From: an uncultured Litoreibacter sp.
GTDB taxonomy: Bacteria > Pseudomonadota > Alphaproteobacteria > Rhodobacterales > Rhodobacteraceae
Length of the DNA: 64,000 nt
Assembly (NCBI GenBank): GCA_947494645.1
Contig: CANLVO010000001.1
Span: forward strand, 186,001-250,000
Direction: 5' to 3'
Part shown: positions 42,111-52,019 of the stretch, in pieces
Numbering within the stretch: the first letter of the stretch is position 1
Layout: every line of letters begins with the position of its first letter
Made by a program: the position numbers and the translations under genes
The notes under the pieces: generated by a model
Seen by the model: the letters and a program-made list of their open reading frames with translations, nothing else
The model's database searches: none
Told to the model about the DNA's origin: nothing

Positions 42111-43094
42111 TTATCCCATCGGATGTCTGTAGGAAGCGGAGTAGGCGCCAGTGACGTGATGCTCCAACTGACGCTCAATGTCGTTCAGCAAGGACGACGC
42201 GCCAAAGCGGAACAGGTCGGGTTGCAGCCAGCGAGGACCGAGCTCCTCCTTGATCAAAGCGAGGTAGGTGATGGCGTCCTTGGCCTTGGAAATACCGCCT
42301 GCCGGTTTGTAGCCGACATGCACGCCGGTTGCGTCGAAATAGTCCCGGATTGCGCGGATCATCACGAGGCTGACCGGTAGCGTTGCGTTCACGCTTTCCT
42401 TGCCGGTCGATGTCTTGATGAAGTCTGCGCCGGCCATCATGCAGATCAGTGAGGCGCGGGCGACATTGCGCAGCGAGCCCAGTTCGCCGGTCGCGAGAAT
42501 GGCTTTCACGTGCGCGTCCCCGCAGGCATCTCGGAATGCGCGCATTTCGTCGTAAAGCGCTTGCCAGTTCTGTGTAAGGACATGACGACGCGAGATCACG
42601 ATGTCGATTTCCCGGGCACCGGCTTTCACGCTTTCCTCGATCTCTGCCACCCGCAAGTGAAACGGCGACAGACCTGCTGGAAATCCGGTTGAGACGGCAG
42701 CGACAGGGATGCCCGAGCCGTCCAGTGCCTCAACGGCGGTCTCAATCATGTCATGATAAACGCAAATGGCTCCGGTGGTGATCGGGTCCATCCCAAGCTG
42801 GTCCAGTATATCAGCACGTATTGGTCGTCGGGCTTTGGCGCAAAGACGGCGAACCCGACCGATGGTGTCATCACCAGATAGCGTGGTCAGGTCGATGCAG
42901 GTCACAGCCTTCAAGAGCCAAGCCGCCTGATGGGTTTTCTTGACAGACCGGCGCGCCGGAAGCGTGGCGGCGCGACGCTCAATTGCAGACGTGTTCGCCT
43001 GCACGCGGGCAACCCAGTCAAGATCGAGAGGAAGCCCAGGATTTCGGGGGAGGTGTACTTGCGGCAATTGAGCAGGGGCGAGGGTTTGTTCCAT
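42111..43094 (-). CDS. deoC: Deoxyribose-phosphate aldolase
   Basis: A 327-residue DeoC, the class I aldolase that splits 2-deoxyribose 5-phosphate to glyceraldehyde 3-phosphate and acetaldehyde. The Schiff-base lysine lies in ADFIKTSTGKESV, and KAILATGELGS, REIDIVISR and GYKPAGGISKAKDA complete the site. The start at MEQTLAPAQ is preferred; a 12-codon longer frame begins at 43130. The ~60-residue N-terminal extension fits the long DeoC form. It is divergent from rpe and followed at 4 bp by the ALDH gene. Confidence 0.94.
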   Translation of the reverse strand: MEQTLAPAQLPQVHLPRNPGLPLDLDWVARVQANTSAIERRAATLPARRSVKKTHQAAWLLKAVTCIDLTTLSGDDTIGRVRRLCAKARRPIRADILDQLGMDPITTGAICVYHDMIETAVEALDGSGIPVAAVSTGFPAGLSPFHLRVAEIEESVKAGAREIDIVISRRHVLTQNWQALYDEMRAFRDACGDAHVKAILATGELGSLRNVARASLICMMAGADFIKTSTGKESVNATLPVSLVMIRAIRDYFDATGVHVGYKPAGGISKAKDAITYLALIKEELGPRWLQPDLFRFGASSLLNDIERQLEHHVTGAYSASYRHPMG

Positions 43095-43196
43095 GCGCCG
43101 CAGTTTGATCCTCTTGGCGGAGGAGGGCAAGGCGGCTCAGACTTTGACGCGGGGGCATATCGGGTCTAGGGAGAGGCACAGTTCAGGAGGCCCAAC

Positions 43197-43880
43197 ATGA
43201 CCACATCAGATATCAAGATCGCTCCGTCCATTCTTGCCGCCGACTTCGCCAATTTTGGCGCAGAGATCGAGGCTGTTGAAGCGCAGGGCGCGGACTGGAT
43301 TCATGTAGACGTTATGGATGGGCATTTCGTTCCAAACATCACCTTCGGACCTGAAACCTGCAAAGCGATCCGGCCGCATATAAAAACTGTGATGGACGTG
43401 CATCTGATGATCTCTCCGGTCGACGCCTATATCGAGGCTTTCGCTGATGCAGGCGCAGATGTCATAACCGCGCATGTCGAAGCCGGACCCCATATCCACA
43501 GGACCTTGCAGGCCATCCGGGGTGCAGGTGCTAAAGCTGGCTTGGCGCTGAATCCCGGCACGGATCTCGATAGCGTCGACTACCTTTTGGACATGGTTGA
43601 TCTGGTGTGCATCATGACCGTGAACCCCGGCTTCGGAGGGCAAAAATTCATCCATAGCCAAGTCGAGAAAGTGCGCAAACTGCGCGCGATGATTGGCGAC
43701 AGGCCTATCCATATCGAAATTGACGGCGGGGTGACGCCTGAAACAGCGCCACTGGTTGTAGAGGCCGGTGCGGATGTCTTGGTTGCAGGCTCAGCCGTGT
43801 TCAAAGGCGGCAGCGTAGGCAACCCGGCCCCTTATGGCGACAATATTCGCGCTATCCGGCAAGCTGCTGATCTGCGTTAG
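43197..43880 (+). CDS. rpe: Ribulose-phosphate 3-epimerase
   Basis: A 227-residue TIM-barrel epimerase of the pentose phosphate and Calvin pathways. IAPSILAADFANFG, VDVMDGHFVPNITFGP, DVHLMI, MTVNPGFGGQKFI and IEIDGGV carry the metal-binding His/Asp residues and catalytic aspartates. Length is normal. CAGGAGG precedes the ATG. It is divergent from deoC and overlaps the convergent small gene by 29 bp. Confidence 0.96.
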   Translation: MTTSDIKIAPSILAADFANFGAEIEAVEAQGADWIHVDVMDGHFVPNITFGPETCKAIRPHIKTVMDVHLMISPVDAYIEAFADAGADVITAHVEAGPHIHRTLQAIRGAGAKAGLALNPGTDLDSVDYLLDMVDLVCIMTVNPGFGGQKFIHSQVEKVRKLRAMIGDRPIHIEIDGGVTPETAPLVVEAGADVLVAGSAVFKGGSVGNPAPYGDNIRAIRQAADLR

Positions 43881-44202
43881 CGAATGGCGGCTCTGTGAAG
43901 AACGGGTCGGCATCATTCCAATAGATCAACAGGTCGGAGCCAGTCGGGCTGAAGTTGCCGCGCTTCTGCATTGCGAACAGATCGACAGAGAGAAGAGAAG
44001 CCATGCGCAGGGCTTCTGCAGTTTCCGGGTTCGGTGCATTATCGTCGCCTAAGAAGACCCGCTCAATCGCATGCGCGGCGCTAACCATGACGAAGACAAT
44101 TTGCAGGCCTGTGACATGCGGCCAACGGGTCGCCAACTCGCAAACAGCCTGACGCGAGCCGTCCGGACCCTCCGACACCCGCGCGATTGCGAAGTCGATC
44201 AT
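43852..44202 (-). CDS. Conserved hypothetical protein
   Basis: About 116 residues starting at MIDFAIARVSEGPDGSR. The middle has QIVFVMVSAAHAIERVFLGD and the end SDLLIYWND. A longer frame reaches 44319, but its first 40 residues (basic and Trp-rich) lie over an AT-rich promoter-like stretch near 44225-44260, so I take the inner Met. No family known to me. It overlaps the rpe 3' end by 29 bp on the other strand and is divergent from the ABC transporter gene. Confidence 0.6.
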   Translation of the reverse strand: MIDFAIARVSEGPDGSRQAVCELATRWPHVTGLQIVFVMVSAAHAIERVFLGDDNAPNPETAEALRMASLLSVDLFAMQKRGNFSPTGSDLLIYWNDADPFFTEPPFANADQQLAG

Positions 44203-44407
44203 TTCATCGAGTTGTTTCAGCCCCACAACCGTTACTCTCAAATACAAACTTACAACGCCCCACCAGCATGGCGCATAATGCGAAAGCATATCGTCGTAGG
44301 GTCTTGTTTTCCAGCGCACAGGACGTGTTTGATCTCAGCGTCTGCATTGCGCCTTTCCCTGCGATGCCGCAGGCCATAAGTTGGCGTCTCGATGAAGGAG
44401 AGCATAG

Positions 44408-45334
44408 ATGGCTTCGATCCTATCAGTCAGCGATGTAAACAAGGTGTTCGAGGGTGGTCACGAGGCCCTGAAATCTGTCTCTCTCGAGATTGAGGAAGGT
44501 GAGATTCTGGCCCTTCTCGGTCCCAATGGCGCAGGCAAAACCACGCTCATTTCGATCATTTGCGGAATGGTCAATCCAACAGGCGGCAGTGTGCGCGTTG
44601 GTGGGCATGACATCATCGATGATTTCCGCGAGGCGAGGCGTCTGATTGGGCTGGTACCGCAAGAGATCAACCTCGAGCCGTTCGAGCGGGTTTTGAACAC
44701 TGTGCGGTTCTCCCGCGGGCTATTTGGAAAGCGCCGGGACGACGCCAAGCTTGAGACAATTTTGCGCCAGCTCTCGTTGTGGGACAAGAAAGACGCCCGC
44801 ATCAAAGAGCTTTCAGGCGGCATGAAGCGACGTGTGTTGATCGCAAAGGCGCTGAGCCACGAACCTCGGATACTGTTTCTGGACGAACCCACCGCAGGCG
44901 TCGACGTCGAGCTGCGCAAGGACATGTGGCAGATTGTGCGGCAACTCAAAGAAGACGGCGTCACGATCATCTTGACGACGCATTACATTGAAGAAGCTGA
45001 AGCCATAGCGGACCGGGTAGGCGTGATCTCCAAAGGAGAGATTTTGTTGATCAAGGAGAAGGACGCCTTGATGTCGCAGATGGGCCGCAAGGAGCTTGAG
45101 ATTGAGCTTGGCGCTCCGCTAGACGCGGTACCCGACGCATTGGCGCATCATGCGCTGACATTGAGCGAAGGCGGGCGGTCGCTGATCTACAGCTATGACA
45201 CCGCCGCAGAGCGCACTGGCATAACCACGCTGCTGACTGACGTGGCCAAAGCGGGTCTGGTGACGCGAGACGTCTCTACCCGGCAATCCTCGCTGGAGGA
45301 TATATTCGTGGGCTTGGTGGAGGACGCAGGATGA
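44408..45334 (+). CDS. ABC transporter ATP-binding protein (ABC-2 type)
   Basis: A 308-residue nucleotide-binding subunit: Walker [13 protein letters not shown]-loop [13 protein letters not shown], signature [15 protein letters not shown], Walker [13 protein letters not shown] and switch His in [11 protein letters not shown]-terminal extension of about 80 residues is typical of exporters that work with ABC-2 permeases. GAAGGAG precedes the ATG. The permease gene overlaps by 4 bp. Cargo is unknown; drug/lipid export is the usual role. Confidence 0.92.
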   Translation: MASILSVSDVNKVFEGGHEALKSVSLEIEEGEILALLGPNGAGKTTLISIICGMVNPTGGSVRVGGHDIIDDFREARRLIGLVPQEINLEPFERVLNTVRFSRGLFGKRRDDAKLETILRQLSLWDKKDARIKELSGGMKRRVLIAKALSHEPRILFLDEPTAGVDVELRKDMWQIVRQLKEDGVTIILTTHYIEEAEAIADRVGVISKGEILLIKEKDALMSQMGRKELEIELGAPLDAVPDALAHHALTLSEGGRSLIYSYDTAAERTGITTLLTDVAKAGLVTRDVSTRQSSLEDIFVGLVEDAG

Positions 45335-46092
45335 ATTTTGAGGCCATCAAGGCAATCTATGTTTTCGAAATGTCGCGTTTCTTCCGCACATTGATGCAAA
45401 GCTTCATCTCTCCGGTGATCTCGACCTCACTCTATTTTGTTGTGTTTGGCACGGCCATCGGGTCACGGATCGAGAGTGTCGAGGGCATCAGCTACGGCGC
45501 ATTCATTGTGCCAGGTCTGATCATGCTTAGCGTGATGACACAGGCGACGGCCAACGCATCTTTCGGCATCTACTTCCCCAAATTTATGGGGACGATCTAC
45601 GAGCTGCTCTCCGCGCCAGTCAGTTTCTTCGAGATCGTGGTCGGATATGTGGGCGCGGCGGCGACAAAAGCGCTGTTTATCGGGACAGTGATCTTTGTGA
45701 CCGCGCATTTCTTTGTCGACCTGCCGGTTGCGCATCCAATGGCTATGGTCGCGTTCCTGCTGCTGACCTGCCTCAGCTTCGCATTGCTGGGCTTCATTAT
45801 CGGGATTTGGGCGCAGAATTTCGAGCAGTTGCAACTGATCCCGCTTCTGGTCATCACGCCGCTGGTTTTTCTGGGTGGCTCGTTCTACTCCGTCTCCATG
45901 CTGCCACCGATCTGGCAAACGGTGACCATGTTCAACCCGGTGGTCTATCTCATATCAGGCTTCCGGTGGGCCTTTTTTGGCACCGCTGACGTTCCCATCG
46001 CAGTGAGCCTCTTCGCCATAGCGTTGTTCACGGGTGCATGCCTGATGGTGATCTGGTGGATCTTCAAAACCGGCTACCGCATCAAGAGTTGA
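45331..46092 (+). CDS. ABC-2 type transporter permease
   Basis: A 253-residue membrane subunit with six helices. The last part of helix 5-6 has [20 protein letters not shown] and [12 protein letters not shown], the ABC-2 signature region. ATGA overlap (45331-45334) with the ATPase gene makes it certain that the two form one transporter. A short gene for a four-helix membrane protein follows 60 bp later. Confidence 0.92.
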   Translation: MNFEAIKAIYVFEMSRFFRTLMQSFISPVISTSLYFVVFGTAIGSRIESVEGISYGAFIVPGLIMLSVMTQATANASFGIYFPKFMGTIYELLSAPVSFFEIVVGYVGAAATKALFIGTVIFVTAHFFVDLPVAHPMAMVAFLLLTCLSFALLGFIIGIWAQNFEQLQLIPLLVITPLVFLGGSFYSVSMLPPIWQTVTMFNPVVYLISGFRWAFFGTADVPIAVSLFAIALFTGACLMVIWWIFKTGYRIKS

Positions 46093-46152
46093 TCCCGTGT
46101 GAGCTTCAGATGAGCTAAAACGGTAGGCGAGTAACAAAAAGCGAGACCCAAA

Positions 46153-46626
46153 ATGAGAAAAGCCCTCTCCCCGCGTGGATTTCTGATGCTGATGCTTGGC
46201 GGTGCGTTGGCCACGATTGCCTTCGAGCTATACGGGGAGGTGGTCAGTCCTACGCTTGGTGGCTCCCGTCTGGCACCTGTACCTTTGGCGGGCTCTGTTT
46301 TCCGCGCTATTGCGGGCTACGGCTCAAAAGAAATGGCGGTCCTGCTACACTACATTGCGGGTGTTATCGGCTACCCGCTGGGCTTTGCACTGGTCGCACG
46401 CCCCTTGTGGCAGATGATCGCGCCGCGCGTGCCGTGGTGGGCGGTAGCTGTGGCTTTTGGCTGCGTGCAATGGGTCTTCGCGCTCTACATCATGGCGCAT
46501 CTGATCGCGGGTCAGCCGCCCTTCCTGGGCTTCACGGGGATCACTTGGGCGGCACTTTGGGGCCATATCGTCTACGCCTTGGTGGCCATCGGGGTTGGCC
46601 ATCACTTCGCGCTGTCGCGACGTTAG
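46153..46626 (+). CDS. Four-helix membrane protein
   Basis: A 157-residue protein with four hydrophobic segments (about 8-28, 56-80, 93-113 and 127-147). No motif recognised. It could be a partner of the ABC-2 exporter, being on the same strand, but the 60-bp gap makes that only possible. Converges on the esterase gene with 4 bp overlap. Confidence 0.7.
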   Translation: MRKALSPRGFLMLMLGGALATIAFELYGEVVSPTLGGSRLAPVPLAGSVFRAIAGYGSKEMAVLLHYIAGVIGYPLGFALVARPLWQMIAPRVPWWAVAVAFGCVQWVFALYIMAHLIAGQPPFLGFTGITWAALWGHIVYALVAIGVGHHFALSRR

Positions 46627-47420
46627 GAGCTTGCCCCCAGCAACTCGTCAAGCTGCTTGGCAAACCATCCACGCGGGATGAAATGCCCGCGTGGATGCTG
46701 GTCAAAAACGACTTTTCCAGACGCGCAATCGGCCCATATTGTCCGCGAGAAGTGATCCTTCTCCGTAGTGGAGTAGCTGTCCGTACCAGTTGGTGCCTCA
46801 CAACCCAAGGTGCGGCGCCATAAGGCGACCGGGTATAGTTCGTCGCCATCGGGGCCATAGGGGTAGTCAAGAACCGTGTCGCGCAGACCATGAGTGTGGC
46901 GCACCTCCGCAGGCATCGTCTCGCAGCTCTCGTCTTGATCGAGCGTGCCTGAAACCGCCAAGAGGGCCCGTACCTCATCGCCGTTTTCACAAGAGTAGCG
47001 CCAGGCCATGGCAGAACCCCAAGAATAGCCAGAGACAAATATCTGGCTGCGATCAATCGGGTAGCGCTTGGCAGCGTCCTCCAAGACGGCGGCGGCGAAA
47101 TCCGTGTCCGGGCTGCCGGGGTTCCAGAAATCCCACGATTTTCCTAATCCATTCGGGGCGAGCAGCAGGACACCACGCTTGCGGGTCGCGCCGGATATGC
47201 GGCCATGTTTCACAATCAGAGTTCCTTGCCGCGCCCAGCCGTGAAAATGCAGCATGACAGGCATAGGGCTCACCCCGTCCCAATCATCGGGCACTTTGAC
47301 ATGGTAAGATCGGTCGCCCAATTGGCAGGGCGTCTGATCGACGCAATCCTGCTGCGCCGCTGCCAGATCGGGCAGGGCCGCGAAGAATGTCAAAGCGATG
47401 AGGGTTGCAATGCCGCGCAT
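46623..47420 (-). CDS. Secreted PHB-depolymerase/feruloyl-esterase-like hydrolase (LpqC family)
   Basis: A 265-residue protein with a signal peptide (MRGIATLIALTFFAALPDLA, then AAQQ, cut near residue 23). VMLHFHGWARQ gives the oxyanion region, VSGYSWGSAMAW the nucleophile Ser, and the end has a catalytic-His candidate in PRGHFIPRGW. Two or more disulfides are likely (Cys pairs QDCVDQTPC and SCE..). It belongs to the COG3509 group of polyester or aryl esterases; the substrate is unknown. It is 88 bp after the CheB-CheR gene. Confidence 0.84.
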   Translation of the reverse strand: MRGIATLIALTFFAALPDLAAAQQDCVDQTPCQLGDRSYHVKVPDDWDGVSPMPVMLHFHGWARQGTLIVKHGRISGATRKRGVLLLAPNGLGKSWDFWNPGSPDTDFAAAVLEDAAKRYPIDRSQIFVSGYSWGSAMAWRYSCENGDEVRALLAVSGTLDQDESCETMPAEVRHTHGLRDTVLDYPYGPDGDELYPVALWRRTLGCEAPTGTDSYSTTEKDHFSRTIWADCASGKVVFDQHPRGHFIPRGWFAKQLDELLGASS

Positions 47421-47508
47421 CAGCGGGAACTCCTTTTGGCTAATCTCAAATCAGCCATAACCCAGCCCGCAGCAAAGTTAATCTCACATATCCGTCAGTT
47501 TAAGCGCC

Positions 47509-50500
47509 TCAGCTCTCTCTCGGTTTGAGAATGATCGAGCCGAAATAGTTGGACACCACACCGTCACTGTTGTGGGTGGACGACATACCTACAGTTAGCA
47601 CTTTCTTACGCCCGTCTGCCGTCGTGATTTTGAAGTCATCCTGATAGGGAGCACCGGTGGTCAGCGTATTCTCGCGGTGCTTCAAGAAGCGATCCTGATC
47701 GGAACTGTCCACCATGGAGTGGATAAGTTTGAAGCTGGCTTTTTTTCGTGGATCAACCCTCAGAAGCCGGTAGGTGCTGGGGCTCCAATAGGCGCGGTCG
47801 GCCAAGACGTCATAGGAATAGAATCCGATATCCTGATGATCGATAAGTATCTCAAGTTCGGACAATCTGTTTTCGTGTGCGATTTCATCTGTGATGTCGC
47901 GAAAGGACCCGACCAGCGCTGGCGGCTGGCCTTCGGGACCTTGTACAAGCTCGGCCAGCGCCTGCACCCAGGTGGCAACGCCATCGGGTCGCAAAAGACG
48001 CGCCCGGAAAGAGTAACCGCGATTCTCCGAAAGGGCTTCCTCAACGAGTTCCTGGACCATTTGGCGATCGTCAGGATGGTAAGCGTTGATACCGTCTTCT
48101 AGAGCGGGCGTGCCATCCTCCGGGCGTAGTCCATGAATTTCAAAGACTTTGTCCGACCAGTGCATTTCCTTGGTGATTGGATCCACACGCCAGTAACCCG
48201 TATTTGCCAAATTTTCTACTAGTTTCAGTGAGTTATTTGAAATGTCGAGAACCTGAGCGGATTTTACAATCTCGGTAACGTCATTGGCCAGCACGACAAC
48301 GTTCAAGCGCCCGCTTGTTGGATCGGTATAGGCATGGCGCATGCCGCCCAGCCAGACCACGTGCCCATCGGGATGTGTCAGCTGGAACGCCTCGTCGTGT
48401 TTTTCACCCCGAAGCAACTTATTGAGCCCGTTCTGTGGGTCGACTTTGGCTTGCGTCAGCGTAAGTTCGACGGTCTGTCCGATCAGCTTCTTCTGGGGGC
48501 GCCCCAAGAGGTCTGCCATTCGGGCGCTGACGCGGGTAATCTCGCCTTCCTCATTGTGCTGCAGCAGATACACGGGTGCCTTGCTGAGCAATTGTTGCAA
48601 CTCGGCAGCCAGCGACTGGGTCGCTGGGGAGCGTAAGAAGACCAGCGTTGTCCCGATCATCTGGCCGGCCTCGCCTGCAAATGGTGCGCATTGCAGAGAG
48701 TAGGGGCCGTCTTCAGTCTCGAAATCATGGGTAATCGGCGTGCCCAGTTGCAGGGCCTCGTTGCAGATCTCCACCATACGGGGGAAGCCGTCTGGTAGGC
48801 TGATCTGGCTCAAATGCGGGTTGCGCAGCGGATTCGAGATACCAAAGAGCTGCATGGCAGCCTTAGAGGCACGCGCGACCTGCAAGGCATTGTCCAGCAC
48901 AAGAAGCGGGATCGGAACGTTGCCCAAGAGCGAGCCCAATTCGGCGTTCAGACCCATCAGCTCGGCGGAGTTAACCTGCAGCTCCTCATTGACTGTGATC
49001 AGCTCTTCATTGGTCGACTGAAGTTCCTCATTCGAGGTCTCCAACTCTTCGTTGGTAGCCTGCAATTCCTCATTGGTTGACTGCAGCTCTTCGTTAAGGG
49101 CTTGTAATTCCTCGTTTGAGGTTTCTAGCTCTTCGATGGTCTGTTGAAGCGCTTCGCGGGTGGTGGCCAGCTCGTGGTCCAGCTCACGCAAATGCGCGTC
49201 TGTCATCTCTACTGCGGGCGAGTCCGTGTCTGCGGCCAGCTTTGCAAAATCCGCCTCAGACCACGAGTTGATGACAATCAGTGCCAGTCGTTCATCGATC
49301 GAAGGCACTTGTATTGGGATGACCTCAAGACGGATCATTCTTGTCTCTGTTCCGATCTCGAGTGTGTGCTTTGCGCCAACGCGACGTTGGTCATGCTTCA
49401 GCGACAGGGTTACGAGACTTCGGGCCTCTTCGCGGAACGGAGATTTCAGCAGGCTCAACTGGAGGTTCAGCGTCGAGTCCTCAGACAGATTCACGTAGGG
49501 TGTGATATCACCGTAGACACGCAGGAAACTGTGATCGCCGGACACAAGAACCGAGTTTTCACCAAGCGAACGTGCCAGCGCGTCAAACATGAGCCGTTCC
49601 GCCTGGACGGCGGGGGCATCTGCAGTTGCACCGATTTTGCGCGGCGTTCGGGTGGCGGAGGGCTTCCACGTCCCGGGAAAGGCCTTTGCGCCTACTTGAT
49701 CGGTTTTTCGTAACACCCTTTTGCGGAAGATGTGCGGTTTGCCGTCGGCTTCGAGAAACAACTGATCCGACCCGGCAACGGTCTCGGCTGTGCCAACAAA
49801 AAGGTAGGCCCGCTCTTTCATGGCGTAGTGAAGCCGGGAGAAGACTTTGCTCTGCAATTTTGCGTTAAAATAGATCAGCAGGTTGCGGCAGCAGATCATG
49901 TCCATGTGCAGGAAGGGCGGATCCTGACAAAGGTTGTGGTCGGAAAACAGCACCACAGCACGCAGCGCTTCAATGACACGGACACCTTCGGACTGCTGAA
50001 TGAAGTACTTGTCTGCGAGCTCTTTCGGCACGTCTAACAATGCCCCTTGCGAGTATTGCCCGCGACGGGCGTATTCAAGCGCCACGCGATCAATATCTGT
50101 TGCAAAAATCTGGGTCTTGGACTGAACCAGCTGCGCGGCCCCGCCCATCGCCTCCGCCAGCAGCATGGCTATGGAATACACCTCTTCGCCTGTTGCGCAG
50201 CCTGCAACCCAGATGCGCAAAGGTCGACCATCACGGCCATCAACCAGCTCCTGAATGTAGGGTTTGAGCCCCGTAAACTCGCTGCCATCGCGGAAAAATC
50301 GCGTCACCGAGATCAGCAAGTCCTTAAAAAGTGCATCCACCTCGGCGGGTTCATTCCGGCAGTGGATCACGTAATCCTCAACTGTAGGAATGCCCAAAGC
50401 TGTCATCCGGCGGTCAATACGGCGCAGCACTGTGGACTGCTTGTATTCTCGGAAATCAACACGGGTCCGGGCCAGGACGATTTGCAAAATACTTGAGACC

Positions 50501-51153
50501 GGTGAGACGTCGCCGTGATCCGTGCGGAACTGGTCCAGACTGCGCGGTGCGGCGAGAATTTTCTTTAGATGGGTGCCAATGTCGCTGGGGCGCAGCACCA
50601 GGTCAACGCAACCTGTCTCAATTGCTGCGTTCGGCATCCCGTCATATTTGGCGGTCGCATCATCCTGCGCAATTGTGATCCCGCCAGCTTCCCTGACCGC
50701 TTGCACCCCATAAGCGCCGTCCGAACCCGTACCTGACAAGATGATACCAAGCGAGCGATCGCCGCGCTCTTCGGCAAGGCTCATCAGGAAACGATCAACC
50801 GATGGTTTGGGCTTGCCCAAGTCGTCACTGGGCGGCAGCAACCGCAACATACCGTCTTTCATCACAACGTCTGCCTTGGGCGGGGTGACGTAGATCACAT
50901 TGGGCTCTGGCACCATTTCGTCTGTGATATCTACGACGCGAAGATCTGTTTCGCTCGCGATCAAGCTAGTCATCATGCTTTTGTGCTGCGGGGACATGTG
51001 CTGAACGATGACGTAGGCGCAGCCGTTGTCGACGGGCAAATGTGTCGCCAATTCACGGATTGCTTCAAGCCCACCTGCTGATGAACCAACACCCACAATG
51101 ACCGGAAGGTCATGTGCATCACTTTTTTCGTCATTCAAAGCCTTGTTGAGCAT
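47509..51153 (-). CDS. Giant CheB-CheR-PAS protein without a kinase domain
   Basis: A 1214-residue fusion. Residues about 15-205 form a CheB methylesterase with the full triad: Ser25 in GVGSSAGG, His52 in VQHMSP and Asp145 in GTGSDGAYG. About 215-490 is a CheR methyltransferase with IWVAGCATGEEVYSIA. A long coiled coil of heptads (about 670-730) follows, then three to four PAS domains to the end (one with PDGHVVWLGGMRHAYTDP). There is no HWE/HisKA kinase domain at the C-terminus, which relatives often have. It probably sets the methylation of a receptor or acts as a light/redox sensor in a stress pathway; no MCP lies nearby. Divergent from the gene at 51339. Confidence 0.92.
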   Translation of the reverse strand: MLNKALNDEKSDAHDLPVIVGVGSSAGGLEAIRELATHLPVDNGCAYVIVQHMSPQHKSMMTSLIASETDLRVVDITDEMVPEPNVIYVTPPKADVVMKDGMLRLLPPSDDLGKPKPSVDRFLMSLAEERGDRSLGIILSGTGSDGAYGVQAVREAGGITIAQDDATAKYDGMPNAAIETGCVDLVLRPSDIGTHLKKILAAPRSLDQFRTDHGDVSPVSSILQIVLARTRVDFREYKQSTVLRRIDRRMTALGIPTVEDYVIHCRNEPAEVDALFKDLLISVTRFFRDGSEFTGLKPYIQELVDGRDGRPLRIWVAGCATGEEVYSIAMLLAEAMGGAAQLVQSKTQIFATDIDRVALEYARRGQYSQGALLDVPKELADKYFIQQSEGVRVIEALRAVVLFSDHNLCQDPPFLHMDMICCRNLLIYFNAKLQSKVFSRLHYAMKERAYLFVGTAETVAGSDQLFLEADGKPHIFRKRVLRKTDQVGAKAFPGTWKPSATRTPRKIGATADAPAVQAERLMFDALARSLGENSVLVSGDHSFLRVYGDITPYVNLSEDSTLNLQLSLLKSPFREEARSLVTLSLKHDQRRVGAKHTLEIGTETRMIRLEVIPIQVPSIDERLALIVINSWSEADFAKLAADTDSPAVEMTDAHLRELDHELATTREALQQTIEELETSNEELQALNEELQSTNEELQATNEELETSNEELQSTNEELITVNEELQVNSAELMGLNAELGSLLGNVPIPLLVLDNALQVARASKAAMQLFGISNPLRNPHLSQISLPDGFPRMVEICNEALQLGTPITHDFETEDGPYSLQCAPFAGEAGQMIGTTLVFLRSPATQSLAAELQQLLSKAPVYLLQHNEEGEITRVSARMADLLGRPQKKLIGQTVELTLTQAKVDPQNGLNKLLRGEKHDEAFQLTHPDGHVVWLGGMRHAYTDPTSGRLNVVVLANDVTEIVKSAQVLDISNNSLKLVENLANTGYWRVDPITKEMHWSDKVFEIHGLRPEDGTPALEDGINAYHPDDRQMVQELVEEALSENRGYSFRARLLRPDGVATWVQALAELVQGPEGQPPALVGSFRDITDEIAHENRLSELEILIDHQDIGFYSYDVLADRAYWSPSTYRLLRVDPRKKASFKLIHSMVDSSDQDRFLKHRENTLTTGAPYQDDFKITTADGRKKVLTVGMSSTHNSDGVVSNYFGSIILKPRES
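48979..49137 (-). repeat. 21-bp repeats encoding seven-residue coiled-coil units
   Basis: About seven and a half imperfect 21-bp units within the CheB-CheR gene, each coding seven residues of the type EELQSTN, EELQATN or EELETSN. They form the signalling coiled coil between the CheR and PAS parts. Confidence 0.85.
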
Positions 51154-51338
51154 GAACGCTCAAATAAGTTTCTCAAAAATCGTCTTCCTTGCCGTGCAGG
51201 GTATCGGGTCAGCGGCGTAAAAACAAACGCGAAGTTGGGACCCGTGGAATTCGTCTAAATCTGTAAACGATTTGTTAATAAAGTTTGCTTAACCGTAAAC
51301 GCAGGGGAAAGTGAGCGATACGAGAACTGGGGATTAGA

Positions 51339-52013
51339 ATGTCTGCCGATCAAAGCCTCGACACCGCCGAGAGCGATCATTTTGTTGTCCACGTTGTGCG
51401 TGGAAAGAACCTAGAGGCCCGCGTAAGCTCGGTCGAACTTATGCAGCCCGACATCCGCAATCGTTACTCTTTCCGCCGCCCTCGGGCTCTTAGCGAATTG
51501 TTTGTGAATGATCTTGCCACGGCCCTTGAGGAAGCGCTGGCAAGATTTGAGCGCGGCGCCCGCATCCTGTCGATGCCGGATTTTTCGATTCAACTGCCGG
51601 GTCTGGTGCTTGGCGGGCTTCGTTTGCTGTCCACCAGTCTCGAAGACGGCACAGAAGCCATCATGGTTCGGGTGCGCGACTATGTGGGCTCGATCAAATC
51701 TGCCTTCCGGTTCGATCCCGCCATGGCTATGGAGACTACGACCGTCCGCGAACGCATAGCTGTTGAGGTCTTGCGTGATATCGTTAACCCGCTTCTCGAC
51801 ATCCTTTCTATTGCCAAGGACGCTCCGCCAGAAGTTCTGCGCGACAATTCCGACGCCCTGAACCGCCAATTACGGAGGATGAGTGCACGTCAAGAAGAGC
51901 TGAGTTTCTACACAGGCATGCTGCAACGCTACATCGCAGGATGTCGCGAAGATGCTGAAAGCACCGCCTTGCCGGGAGACACTCGCGCCAAACAGCTTTT
52001 CAACGGACACTAG
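51339..52013 (+). CDS. Protein of unknown function divergent from the CheB-CheR gene
   Basis: A 224-residue soluble protein. The N-terminal part (about 15-120) looks mixed alpha/beta with HVVRGKNLEARVSSVELMQP; the C-terminal half is helical (RERIAVEVLRDIVNPLLDIL, then SIAKDAP) and reminds of a two-helix dimerisation domain, but no phosphoacceptor His is seen. An AT-rich stretch at 51257-51300 is the likely promoter region. Divergence from the CheB-CheR gene suggests a shared role. No family recognised. It converges on the SnoaL-like gene with 6 bp between. Confidence 0.75.
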   Translation: MSADQSLDTAESDHFVVHVVRGKNLEARVSSVELMQPDIRNRYSFRRPRALSELFVNDLATALEEALARFERGARILSMPDFSIQLPGLVLGGLRLLSTSLEDGTEAIMVRVRDYVGSIKSAFRFDPAMAMETTTVRERIAVEVLRDIVNPLLDILSIAKDAPPEVLRDNSDALNRQLRRMSARQEELSFYTGMLQRYIAGCREDAESTALPGDTRAKQLFNGH

Positions 52014-52019
52014 CCGCGT

